Source: CAVXFL01 sp963761015 (GTDB taxonomy: Bacteria; Pseudomonadota; Alphaproteobacteria; Acetobacterales; Acetobacteraceae). Taken from it: DNA of 64,000 nucleotides. Shown piece after piece: positions 35,828 to 42,987 of the stretch (positions are counted from its first letter, which is position 1; the number at the start of each line of letters is the position of its first letter). The translations under genes and the position numbers were made by a program. The notes below the pieces were generated by a model. It had not been told where the DNA came from. It saw nothing but the letters and a program-made list of their open reading frames with translations, and made no database searches. Location of the stretch: positions 310,001 through 374,000 of the forward strand of contig CAVXFL010000020.1 in NCBI GenBank assembly GCA_963761015.1, read 5' to 3'.

Positions 35828-36268
35828 TCAGAGCACCTCGCCCGGCTCTGGCCATAGCGCGCGGATCTGGTGTGGTAGCGCGGTTTTTACCTTGTCGACC
35901 TGCTCGGGCGTGATGTGGCGGCCGATGACGGCAAGTACGGCCCGCGTCGCCGCGACCACGTCCACCCGCCGGGCGCCGGCCAGGTTGTCCGCGACCGCGC
36001 CGAGAAATTCCGCGTCGGTGCGCAACGGCACCGGCTGCTGCGCCGGACGAAAATGCTCGTAATACGCGCCACGGACGAGCAGCGGCAGTTGTGCGCCGAG
36101 ATGCGCGCTCAACTCCACGGTGAGGCGGTCACGCAGGGCGCGGATCACCCCGCCCAGCACATGCCAAGCCAGATGCCGATCCGCCCCGATCACCTCCATG
36201 ATCTCGTCGAGCCAGATGTTCGTGGTTTGCAGCGTGCGATCGAACGTCTCGAGGCCGGTGGCCGCCAT
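35828..36268 (-). CDS. DUF2267 domain-containing protein
   Basis: 146 residues. The segments WHVLGGVIRALRDRLTVELSAHLGAQLPLLVRGAYYEHF and EQVDKVKTALPHQIRALWP match the DUF2267 all-helical fold, of unknown function. The protein is soluble with no signal peptide. An FNR-type box lies about 75 bases upstream, and the FNR-type regulator is nearby, so induction at low oxygen is likely. Confidence 0.85.
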   Translation of the reverse strand: MAATGLETFDRTLQTTNIWLDEIMEVIGADRHLAWHVLGGVIRALRDRLTVELSAHLGAQLPLLVRGAYYEHFRPAQQPVPLRTDAEFLGAVADNLAGARRVDVVAATRAVLAVIGRHITPEQVDKVKTALPHQIRALWPEPGEVL

Positions 36269-36336
36269 CTTGCCGTCTCCGGAGTTGCTATTCGTTTGCC
36301 GATCGACGCAGCCTACCCGGGCGCGAAAGCCGTTCC

Positions 36337-36350
36337 TTGACTTGCATCAA
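36337..36350. promoter_or_regulatory. FNR/FixK-type box upstream of the DUF2267 gene
   Basis: TTGACTTGCATCAA matches the TTGAT-N4-ATCAA anaerobox at nine of ten fixed positions. Its centre is about 75 bases before the DUF2267 start, suitable for activation with a short leader. It overlaps the last codon of the upstream gene by four bases. Confidence 0.65.
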
Positions 36351-36829
36351 GTCGCCGCGACGGTATCGGCATATGGCGGCTGGGGATGCAGATCCTTGCT
36401 CAGCAGCGCCGCCGTCGTTCGATGTCCGGCGGCGAGAAACTCGTTCTTCGTCTCCGGGCTGTCGTCGTGAATGACCGAGCGCACCGCCGCGCACCCCAAC
36501 TCGCGGCCCATCCGTTCCAGCTCGGCCACCAATGCCTCGTGCATCGGGTGCGAGTCGAGTATGTCCATTGCGACGAAGTGCTCGGCCACGATGATCGCAC
36601 CCTTTTCCGGATCCTGCTCGCGCCGCCAGCAGAACATGCCGCACGGCAGGGATCGCGCCTGGCGCGTCGCGGCGACGATGCCGCTCTGGGCCGATTGGCG
36701 TGGCGCGAGCAGGCGGCGGCCATAGCGCAGCCACGCCTCCAGCGTGACCGATGGCATCACGGCCCTGACCAAGGGATAGACCAGCGGCAGCCGATCGGCC
36801 GGCAAGGGTTGAACGATGAGATCGCGCAT
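36347..36829 (-). CDS. GNAT-like hypothetical protein
   Basis: 160 residues. The layout of VQPLPADRLPLVYPLVRAVMP, a central strand region (GMFCWRREQDPEKGAIIVAEHFVAMD) and a helix HEALVAELERMGRELGC resembles a GNAT acetyltransferase fold, although the acetyl-CoA loop (Q/RxxGxG/A) is not visible. Function unknown. A perfect FNR box lies about 60 bases upstream in the divergent region shared with the FNR-type regulator. Confidence 0.7.
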   Translation of the reverse strand: MRDLIVQPLPADRLPLVYPLVRAVMPSVTLEAWLRYGRRLLAPRQSAQSGIVAATRQARSLPCGMFCWRREQDPEKGAIIVAEHFVAMDILDSHPMHEALVAELERMGRELGCAAVRSVIHDDSPETKNEFLAAGHRTTAALLSKDLHPQPPYADTVAAT

Positions 36830-36882
36830 ATCGATTTGCCTCGCGTTGCCGCCAAGGATGCGGATGCGGCGGCCGGGCGGCT

Positions 36883-36896
36883 TTGATGCAGATCAA
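36883..36896. promoter_or_regulatory. Perfect FNR/FixK-type box between divergent genes
   Basis: TTGATGCAGATCAA is an exact TTGAT-N4-ATCAA palindrome. The centre is about 60 bases from the GNAT-like start on the minus strand and about 69 bases from the regulator start on the plus strand, so it can serve either gene, including autoregulation. Confidence 0.8.
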
Positions 36897-36957
36897 TTAT
36901 ACGCCTTCCGCCGCCGAATAGGATCGCGACCCGAAGGAACAGGGGGACGCGAGGGTT

Positions 36958-37731
36958 ATGGTTGCGAAGTCCTGGCCGGGCCGGCCGGAGGGAAGCGGCG
37001 CGCCGGTTCGGCCGGTGCCGCTCGTCGTCGAGCGGGAGCGCGGGCCTGGCCCGTGCGCGACCTGCGACGCGCGCTCGTTCAGCGTGTGCAACGCCATCGA
37101 GGACAAGGATCTGGCGCGGCTGGCCGAACTCGCGCACGTGATGCAGATCACCCCCGGCCGAACCTTCATCCACGAGGGCGACAAGGCCGACGACTTCTTC
37201 AACATCACCGGCGGCAACGCGCGCATTTACAAGCTGCTCCCGGACGGCCGGCGGCAGATCATCGGCTTCGCGAGCCCCGGGCATTTCCTCGGTCTCGCCG
37301 TATCCTCGACCTATGCGTTCGGCGCCGAGGCCATCGATCACGTGCGGCTCTGCCGGTTCTCGCGCGGCCGGCTGCGCCATTTGCTCGACGATTTCCCCGC
37401 GATGGAGCAGCGGCTGCTCGAGGTGGCCGCCAACGAGTTGGTGGTCGCGCAGGAGCAGATGCTGTTGCTCGGGCGCAAGACGGCACGCGAGCGCGTCGCC
37501 TCGTTCCTGTGGGCGCGCACCGCGAGTGCATTGCCGTGCGGCCCGCGCCAGTTCCGGCTGACGCTGCCGATGACGCGCGGCGACATCGCCGATTATCTCG
37601 GCCTGACCATTGAGACAGTGAGCCGAACCATGTCGCAGTTGAAGAAGGAGCGGCTGATCGACCTGCACGGCCATTCCGAGGTCCACCTCCTGAACCCCGA
37701 CCGCCTAGCGGAACTCGCGGGCGCGCAATAG
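36958..37731 (+). CDS. FNR/FnrN-type oxygen-sensing Crp-family regulator
   Basis: 257 residues. Three N-terminal cysteines (GPCATCDARSFSVC; residues 33, 36 and 44) plus Cys132 (VRLCRF) give the C-x2-C-x7-C and central cysteine pattern of FnrN-type proteins that hold an oxygen-labile [4Fe-4S] cluster. A cyclic-nucleotide-binding-like beta barrel and dimer helix follow. The recognition helix LTIETVSRTMSQL carries the E-x2-SR motif that reads TTGAT. It would activate genes at low oxygen, and three matching boxes are in this neighbourhood. Confidence 0.92.
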   Translation: MVAKSWPGRPEGSGAPVRPVPLVVERERGPGPCATCDARSFSVCNAIEDKDLARLAELAHVMQITPGRTFIHEGDKADDFFNITGGNARIYKLLPDGRRQIIGFASPGHFLGLAVSSTYAFGAEAIDHVRLCRFSRGRLRHLLDDFPAMEQRLLEVAANELVVAQEQMLLLGRKTARERVASFLWARTASALPCGPRQFRLTLPMTRGDIADYLGLTIETVSRTMSQLKKERLIDLHGHSEVHLLNPDRLAELAGAQ

Positions 37732-37741
37732 CACGCCGGCT

Positions 37742-37816
37742 TGGTGCCGGGTGAGGGATTTGAACCCCCGGCCTTCGGTTTACAAAACCGCTGCTCTACC
37801 GCTGAGCTAACCCGGC
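37742..37816 (-). tRNA. tRNA-Thr(UGU)
   Basis: A complete cloverleaf on the minus strand with acceptor GCCGGGT pairing with ACCCGGC, D-stem GCTC/GAGC, anticodon loop TTTGTAA (anticodon TGT at its centre), T-loop TTCAAAT, and an encoded CCA end. The base of the anticodon stem (27-43) is a G-A mismatch. The anticodon predicts threonine tRNA reading ACA (and ACG by wobble). Confidence 0.9.
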
Positions 37817-37880
37817 GCAGATACCGGCGACCATAGCAAAGGCGCAACCGCGCGGAAATGCCCGCGCGGCTCGTCTGCAC

Positions 37881-39296
37881 TCAGAGCCGCGCCAGTTCCC
37901 GCAACTCCGCCGTCGCTGCGTCCAGGCCGTGCGCATACCGCTCGACCATCTCGTCGATCTCGGCGCGGGTGACACAAAGCGGCGGGGAGAAGGAGGTGAC
38001 TTCCAGGAACGGCAGCGCGCGCGTCAGCACGCCCTGTTCCAGCGCGCGCTTCGCGACGACCCGGTGCGGATTGGCGCCCGGCGCGAAGAACCGTTTCGCG
38101 GCCTTGTCCGCCACGAACTCCACCGCGAGCATCAGCCCCTCGCCGCGCACCTCGCCCACATGCGGATGGTCGCCGACCCGCTCGGTCAGGCGCTGGCGGA
38201 AATAGGGGCCGAGCGCTGCGGCATTCTCGATCAGCCGCTCGCGCTCCATGATGTCGAGATTGGCGAGCGCGATCGCGCCGCCGACCGGGTGCCCGGAATA
38301 GGTGAAGCCGTGCATCACCGGGCCGGCCTCGGGCGAGGCGTCGCGCAGCACGGTCCAGATGCCCTCCGACACCACGGACGCGGACATCGGGAAATACGCG
38401 CTGGTGATGCCCTTGGCCAAGGTGACGATATCCGGCTTCAGATCGTAGAGGCCGGTCGCGAACCAGGAGCCGAGCCGGCCGAACCCGGTGATGACCTCGT
38501 CGGCGATGAACAGGATGTCGTTCTCGCGCAGCAGGTTCTGCACCTGCGCGAAGTAACCGGCAGGCGGCAGCAGCACACCGCCCGTTCCCATCACCGGCTC
38601 GGCGATGAACGCGGCGATCGTCTCGGCGCCTTCCCGCTGGATCAGCTCCTTCAGCTCCGCCACCATCCGCTGCGTGAACGCCGTCTCGTCCTCGTCCGGC
38701 AGGCCGAAGCGGAAGAAATGCGGGCAGGCGGCGTGCAGCACGCCGTCCAGCGGCAGATCGAACGCCTTGTGATAGGCCGCGATGCCGGTGAGGCTCGCCG
38801 ACGCGTAGGTCAGTCCGTGATAGCCGCCGGTGCGCGCGATGATCTTCTTCTTGGCCGGGCGGCCGCGCAGATTGTTGTAATAGCGGACCAGCTTGAAGTT
38901 CGTGTCGTTGGCGTCCGAGCCGGAGGTGCCGAAGAAGACTTTCGACAGATGCCGCGCGCCCGCCTGCTCGTGAAACAGCGTGAGCAGACGGTCGGCGAGC
39001 CGGATCACCGGCTCGTTCGAGGCCGATCCGAACAGGTGGTAGTAGCTGAGGTCGCGGATCGCCTGGGCGGCGGCTTGCGCGAGTTCCTCCCGTCCGTAGC
39101 CGACGTTGACGCACCACAGCCCGGCACCGGCGTCGAGCAGATCTCGGCCGTGCTGATCTTTCAGCCGTGCCCCGTGCGCGTCCGAGGCGATCATCGGGCC
39201 CGTCCGCAGGTGATCCGCGATCGAGGTCAGGGGATGGAACAGGCTCTCCTTGTCCATCTCCTCCAGCGGAAAGTTCTGTCGGGATGCCGCATCCAT
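37881..39296 (-). CDS. Class III (omega-amino acid:pyruvate type) aminotransferase
   Basis: 471 residues. The pattern DAGAGLWCVNVGYG, FFGTSGSDANDTN, GGYHGLTYAS, FIADEVITGFGRLG and the PLP lysine in TLAKGITSAYFP identify a class III aminotransferase of the omega-amino acid:pyruvate group (beta-alanine, putrescine or similar amine donors). Beta-alanine and beta-aminoisobutyrate arise from reductive pyrimidine breakdown, which fits the dihydropyrimidinase nearby, though the genes are in separate units. Confidence 0.9.
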   Translation of the reverse strand: MDAASRQNFPLEEMDKESLFHPLTSIADHLRTGPMIASDAHGARLKDQHGRDLLDAGAGLWCVNVGYGREELAQAAAQAIRDLSYYHLFGSASNEPVIRLADRLLTLFHEQAGARHLSKVFFGTSGSDANDTNFKLVRYYNNLRGRPAKKKIIARTGGYHGLTYASASLTGIAAYHKAFDLPLDGVLHAACPHFFRFGLPDEDETAFTQRMVAELKELIQREGAETIAAFIAEPVMGTGGVLLPPAGYFAQVQNLLRENDILFIADEVITGFGRLGSWFATGLYDLKPDIVTLAKGITSAYFPMSASVVSEGIWTVLRDASPEAGPVMHGFTYSGHPVGGAIALANLDIMERERLIENAAALGPYFRQRLTERVGDHPHVGEVRGEGLMLAVEFVADKAAKRFFAPGANPHRVVAKRALEQGVLTRALPFLEVTSFSPPLCVTRAEIDEMVERYAHGLDAATAELRELARL

Positions 39297-39424
39297 CGTC
39301 TGCTCCTTTTCCCGCGGGCGTTGCGAGGCGGATTATGCGCACCTCGGCGCGGAAACCTCCACCGGTGGCTTCGATGCCCGCCGGATCGCGCCGCGCCGCA
39401 CATCGCGCGCGCCACATCCTGTGG

Positions 39425-39438
39425 TTGATTTATATCAA
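39425..39438. promoter_or_regulatory. Perfect FNR/FixK-type box upstream of the 83-residue protein
   Basis: TTGATTTATATCAA, an exact TTGAT-N4-ATCAA palindrome, centred about 91 bases before the small plus-strand gene and 135 bases before the divergent aminotransferase. The AT-rich centre contrasts with the surrounding GC-rich DNA. Confidence 0.8.
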
Positions 39439-39522
39439 GGAAACTCGCGTAAACTGGATTACCTCTTCGAGGGTCGCCCTGAGAAGCGCGGCCGGCGGTT
39501 AGCCCGAGAGGAGAGTTCAACG

Positions 39523-39774
39523 ATGCCGCAACCCCACGTGCCCGGTTCAACCGAGGCTTTGTCCATGAGCCCGCTGGTGCTTTCCGATCGCCTGCTGACG
39601 CTGGCGGAAGACGCGGGACGCGCCGGCCTCCCCCAGTCCGCCGAACAACTGCTTTCGCTGGCGATGACGGTGCTCGATCAGGGGCCGGCGAGCGGCGTGC
39701 CGGGGCCCGGTCGGGCGGCGGGGTCCGCCCGGGCGCGGCGGCACCGGCCAACCGACGTAATTCGCTCGCAATGA
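39523..39774 (+). CDS. Small FNR-box-preceded protein of unknown function
   Basis: 83 residues. The N-terminal half is a predicted helical hairpin (LVLSDRLLTLAEDAGRAGLPQSAEQLLSLAMTVL), and the C-terminus is a basic, glycine/arginine-rich tail (GRAAGSARARRHR). No known domain recognised. A GAGAGGAGAG ribosome binding site precedes the ATG, and a perfect FNR box lies upstream, so it is likely a real, low-oxygen-induced gene. Convergent with the amine oxidase, four bases apart. Confidence 0.7.
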   Translation: MPQPHVPGSTEALSMSPLVLSDRLLTLAEDAGRAGLPQSAEQLLSLAMTVLDQGPASGVPGPGRAAGSARARRHRPTDVIRSQ

Positions 39775-39778
39775 GCCA

Positions 39779-41107
39779 TCAGCGCGACAACCGCGCGGCG
39801 AGGCTTTTGGCGGCGGCCTCTCCGCTGCGGTAGGCGCCGCCCACGGTGCCGGCGAGGCCCGTCTCGGCCACCGCTTCCCCGGCGAAGATCAGCCGGCCGT
39901 CGGCAAGCGGTTGGGCCAGAATGTCGCGCGCGGCGGTGTGTCCCGGCCGCGCATAGCAATACGCGCCGAGAAAGCCCGGCTCCTTGCCCCAGAGGGTGAC
40001 CGCCGCGCCGGGGGCGAAGGCGCGGTCGGCGCGCGATCCGAACAGGGACCGCAACGCGCGGCGCGCGAAATCCTCCGCCGCGGCCGGGCCAGCCTCGGCC
40101 AGGCTCCAGGCGGCGCGCCCGCCGATGAAGCCGACCACATGGTCCATGCCGAACGGCCAGGCATGAAACACCATGGCCGGCTCGTCCGTGCGCGCGAGCC
40201 GCCGGTCGATCCCGCAGAACGCGGGCAAATCCAGCCGGTCCTCCCCGCTCGCTCGTAGCGCCACCTTGCTGAGCAGCCCCATCGGCAGGCCATGCACCGC
40301 CGCTTGCACGTCCACCGGCAAGACGGGCGAGAAACGGATGCCGCCGGAGGCCAGCACGCCGGTCGAAACCGTCACGATCACGCCGCGCGCTGAAACGGTG
40401 CCGGCCGTCGTTTCCACCGCGACGCGCCCGCCGGGCTCCTGCCAACAAACGCACATTACCGGCGTGTTCAGCCGCACCGGAGCGGATGCCGGGCCGAGCA
40501 TGTCGCGGACCAGGGCGCCCAGGCCTCCCGGCACCGCGAGGTTGCGGCCCTTCAGCAGATTGTCAGCCCAATCCTTCAGGCTGAGATCGGCCGCGTCGGC
40601 CCCGGCGATGATCGCGCCCTCCCAGGCCGCCACGGTCGCGGCCCACGGGTCGGCCGCCGCGCCGAGTTCCGCGAACGCCTCCGCGAGGCTGACATCCGGC
40701 GCGTCCGAGCGGGCGCGCGCCTCCGCGGCGGCGACCAGTCGGTCGTAGGCTCGGTCGTAGGCCGCTGCCTCGGCGTCCTCCGCCGCGCGGCCGCCGATGA
40801 ACGTGCGGTAGCTGCGCGCCGCGCCGGTGTCGACGAGCGCGCGCCCGGCGACCTCCGCGATGGCCACCAGTGGGTTGCGGTCGGCCTCGTGCAACCACGA
40901 CGCGCCGCAATCGAACGGCGCGCCCCCGAGCACGGCCGGATACGCGGTCCAGGCGCGGCCGCCGACGCGCTCCCCGGCCTCGAACACGGCTACGCGCAAT
41001 TGCCGCGCTCGCAGCGCGGCCGCGGCGGCCAGCCCGGCGACTCCGGCGCCGACCACCACCACGTCCTGCTCGGCCTCAGCCGACATGGCGCCAGCCAAAC
41101 CTGCCAC
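39779..41107 (-). CDS. Flavin-containing monoamine oxidase family protein
   Basis: 442 residues. The FAD-binding Rossmann motif VVVVGAGVAGLAAAAALRAR, the GG motif GERVGGRAWT, and the C-terminal FAD-contact FAGEAVAETGLAGTVGGAYRSG fit the amine oxidase family. It would oxidise an amine to an aldehyde, ammonia and peroxide in the cytoplasm, or act as a related desaturase. The start may instead be the ATG at 41086 (MSAEAEQ). Divergent from the marR-emrAB locus. Confidence 0.88.
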   Translation of the reverse strand: MAGLAGAMSAEAEQDVVVVGAGVAGLAAAAALRARQLRVAVFEAGERVGGRAWTAYPAVLGGAPFDCGASWLHEADRNPLVAIAEVAGRALVDTGAARSYRTFIGGRAAEDAEAAAYDRAYDRLVAAAEARARSDAPDVSLAEAFAELGAAADPWAATVAAWEGAIIAGADAADLSLKDWADNLLKGRNLAVPGGLGALVRDMLGPASAPVRLNTPVMCVCWQEPGGRVAVETTAGTVSARGVIVTVSTGVLASGGIRFSPVLPVDVQAAVHGLPMGLLSKVALRASGEDRLDLPAFCGIDRRLARTDEPAMVFHAWPFGMDHVVGFIGGRAAWSLAEAGPAAAEDFARRALRSLFGSRADRAFAPGAAVTLWGKEPGFLGAYCYARPGHTAARDILAQPLADGRLIFAGEAVAETGLAGTVGGAYRSGEAAAKSLAARLSR

Positions 41108-41176
41108 CGCTCCCCCGGCGTCCCGCCTCGTATGCTGTTCGGCCGAGGCCGACCTGCATGAATTGCATGCGTTATC

Positions 41177-41196
41177 CTATAGATTGCCTATCATAG
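41177..41196. promoter_or_regulatory. Imperfect inverted repeat in the marR promoter region
   Basis: CTATAGATTGCCTATCATAG has arms CTAT-A-GAT and ATC-ATAG with one bulged base, about 40 bases upstream of marR in an AT-rich patch of the region divergent from the amine oxidase gene. The placement suits a MarR operator, but the symmetry is imperfect. Confidence 0.35.
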
Positions 41197-41228
41197 CGCG
41201 CCTTATTGTTTAAGCCAGGAGACATCCA

Positions 41229-41733
41229 ATGACCGAATTCAAGCCCGATCTTTTGTCGGTGCTGCATGATGTGGCCCGGCTCGGCCGCGTGATCGTCGAC
41301 AAGCGCGCGCGTATGCATGACATGACCCGGGCGCAATGGGTGATGATGCTCTGGCTGGAACGCAAGCCGGGCATCACCCAGAAGGAACTGTCGGACCTGC
41401 TCGAGGTCGAGCCCATCACGGTGGCGCGACTGGTCGACCGGCTGGAGCAGCGCGGCATGGTGGAGCGGCGCGCCGACCCGGCCGACCGGCGCATCTGGCG
41501 GCTGCATCTGTTGCCCGAAGCCGTACCGCTGCTCACCGAAATCAAGGCGGAGCGTGCCGAGATTCGCCGCGATGGTGGCCGACGGCGTCGACCAGGCGGT
41601 GCTGGACACGATGATGGATGGCTTGCTGCGGATGCGCACGACGCTCTGCGCCGAAGTCCGCGGCAGTCGCCGGCCGGACGGTGCGCGCGAGGAGAGCGAG
41701 CCAGTCAAGCAAAAGGTGAAGGAAGTCGCTTGA
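41229..41733 (+). pseudogene. MarR-family regulator, frameshifted near its C-terminus
   Basis: The winged helix-turn-helix is clear: MTRAQWVMMLWLERKPGITQKELSDLLEVEPITVARLVDRLEQRGMVERR and the DRRIWRLHL wing. The frame is good to about 41565 (ERAEIR). The rest (MVADGVDQAVLDTMMDGLLRMR to the stop at 41731-41733) is in the next frame, and removing one C near 41568 restores it. In the uncorrected sequence the marR frame reads straight into emrA, giving a false fusion. It probably represses the emrAB efflux genes. Confidence 0.88.
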
Positions 41734-42818
41734 TGGCGTCCGCGACGACCGCTCCCCGCGTCATCGAGAAGGCGCCGGCGCGGCTGCGCCGCCGCGTGCG
41801 CCTGCTGCGGCCGATCTTGATGATCGGCGGCATTGTTGTCGTGGCGATCGGCGGGTTCACCTGGTGGATCACCGGCGGCCGCTACGTCTCGATCGACGAC
41901 GCTTATGTGCAGGCCGCCATGCTGTCCGTGTCGACCGACGTGTCCGGCCTCGTCGCCGAGGTGGACGTGCACGAGGGCGAACGCGTGCACAAGGGCCAAG
42001 TGCTGTTCAGCCTCGACCCGCGGCAGTTTCAGATCGCGCTCGCCGGCGCAAAGGCCGACCTCGTCCAGGCCGGACTGACCATCGATGCGATGAAACGCGA
42101 CTATCAGCGCATGTTGCGCGACATCCAGGCCAAGGCCGCGGATGTCGCGAACGACCAGGCGAATTACGGGCGCTACGCCAACCTGGTGAAAAGCGGCGCG
42201 GTCACGCGCGCGGAATACGACGCGGCGCGCTTCAAGCTCGCCGCCGACAAGGAAGCATTGAGCGCGTTGCGCGAGCAGGCCCAGATGCAGCTCGCCAAGC
42301 TGCAAGGCGATCCGAATCTTGAGGCCAAGACCGCCGCGACCTACCTGGCCGCCAAGGCGCGGGTCGACGAGGCGCAGCGGCAGTTGAACCACAGCGTGGT
42401 GCGCGCGCCCTTCGCCGGCGTCGTGACCAACGTCGACAAGCTGCAGCCCGGGCAGTATCTCGCCGCCTCGACTGGTGCTTTCGGCTTGGTCTCGGCCGAC
42501 CGCGTGTGGGTGGAGGCCAATCCGAAGGAGACCGAGCTGACCTGGGTGAAGCCGGGCAATCCCGCGACCGTGGATGTGGACACCTATCCCGGCCAGGCGT
42601 GGCACGGGGTCGTGGAGACCATCGCGCCCAACTCGGGCTCCGAGTTTTCCATCCTGCCGGCGCAGAACTCCTCGGGAAATTGGGTGAAGGTGGTGCAACG
42701 GATACCGTTGCGCGTGCGCGTGGATCGCCGCCCGGGCGACCCGCCGCTCCGCGCCGGCATGAGCGTCGAAGTGACGATCGACACCGGCCACCATCGCACG
42801 CTCGCCGACCTGTTCTAG
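41733..42818 (+). CDS. emrA: HlyD/EmrA-type membrane fusion protein
   Basis: 361 residues. A single N-terminal span (RPILMIGGIVVVAIGGFTWWI) is followed by the first half lipoyl motif (VSGLVAEVDVHEGERVHKGQVLF), a long coiled coil, the second lipoyl half (VRAPFAGVVTNVDKLQPGQYL) and a beta barrel. It bridges an EmrB pump to an outer-membrane TolC channel for drug export. The ATG at 41733 overlaps the marR stop. An intergenic hairpin region separates it from emrB. Confidence 0.93.
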   Translation: MASATTAPRVIEKAPARLRRRVRLLRPILMIGGIVVVAIGGFTWWITGGRYVSIDDAYVQAAMLSVSTDVSGLVAEVDVHEGERVHKGQVLFSLDPRQFQIALAGAKADLVQAGLTIDAMKRDYQRMLRDIQAKAADVANDQANYGRYANLVKSGAVTRAEYDAARFKLAADKEALSALREQAQMQLAKLQGDPNLEAKTAATYLAAKARVDEAQRQLNHSVVRAPFAGVVTNVDKLQPGQYLAASTGAFGLVSADRVWVEANPKETELTWVKPGNPATVDVDTYPGQAWHGVVETIAPNSGSEFSILPAQNSSGNWVKVVQRIPLRVRVDRRPGDPPLRAGMSVEVTIDTGHHRTLADLF

Positions 42819-42855
42819 GCTCGAAGGTTACGGCCGTCATGGCTAGGCGGAGCTT

Positions 42856-42942
42856 CCCCCTCCCCGAACCGCTCCCGCCAGGGGAGGGGGCTCTTTTCGC
42901 GTGCGTCGCCTCCTCCCCTTGTGGAAGGAGGTCGGGAGGAGG
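42856..42942. repeat. Intergenic double-hairpin repeat between emrA and emrB
   Basis: Two consecutive stem-loops. CCCCCTCCCC (42856-42865) pairs perfectly with GGGGAGGGGG (42881-42890), and CCTCCTCCC (42909-42917) pairs with GGGAGGAGG (42934-42942). This is the look of dispersed REP-like intergenic elements in high-GC proteobacteria. It may stabilise or attenuate the emrA-emrB message. No copy is seen elsewhere in the window. Confidence 0.6.
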
Positions 42943-42987
42943 GGGAATCCCGGGCGCTCGCCAATTCATTATCGGGGCATTCGGCTG

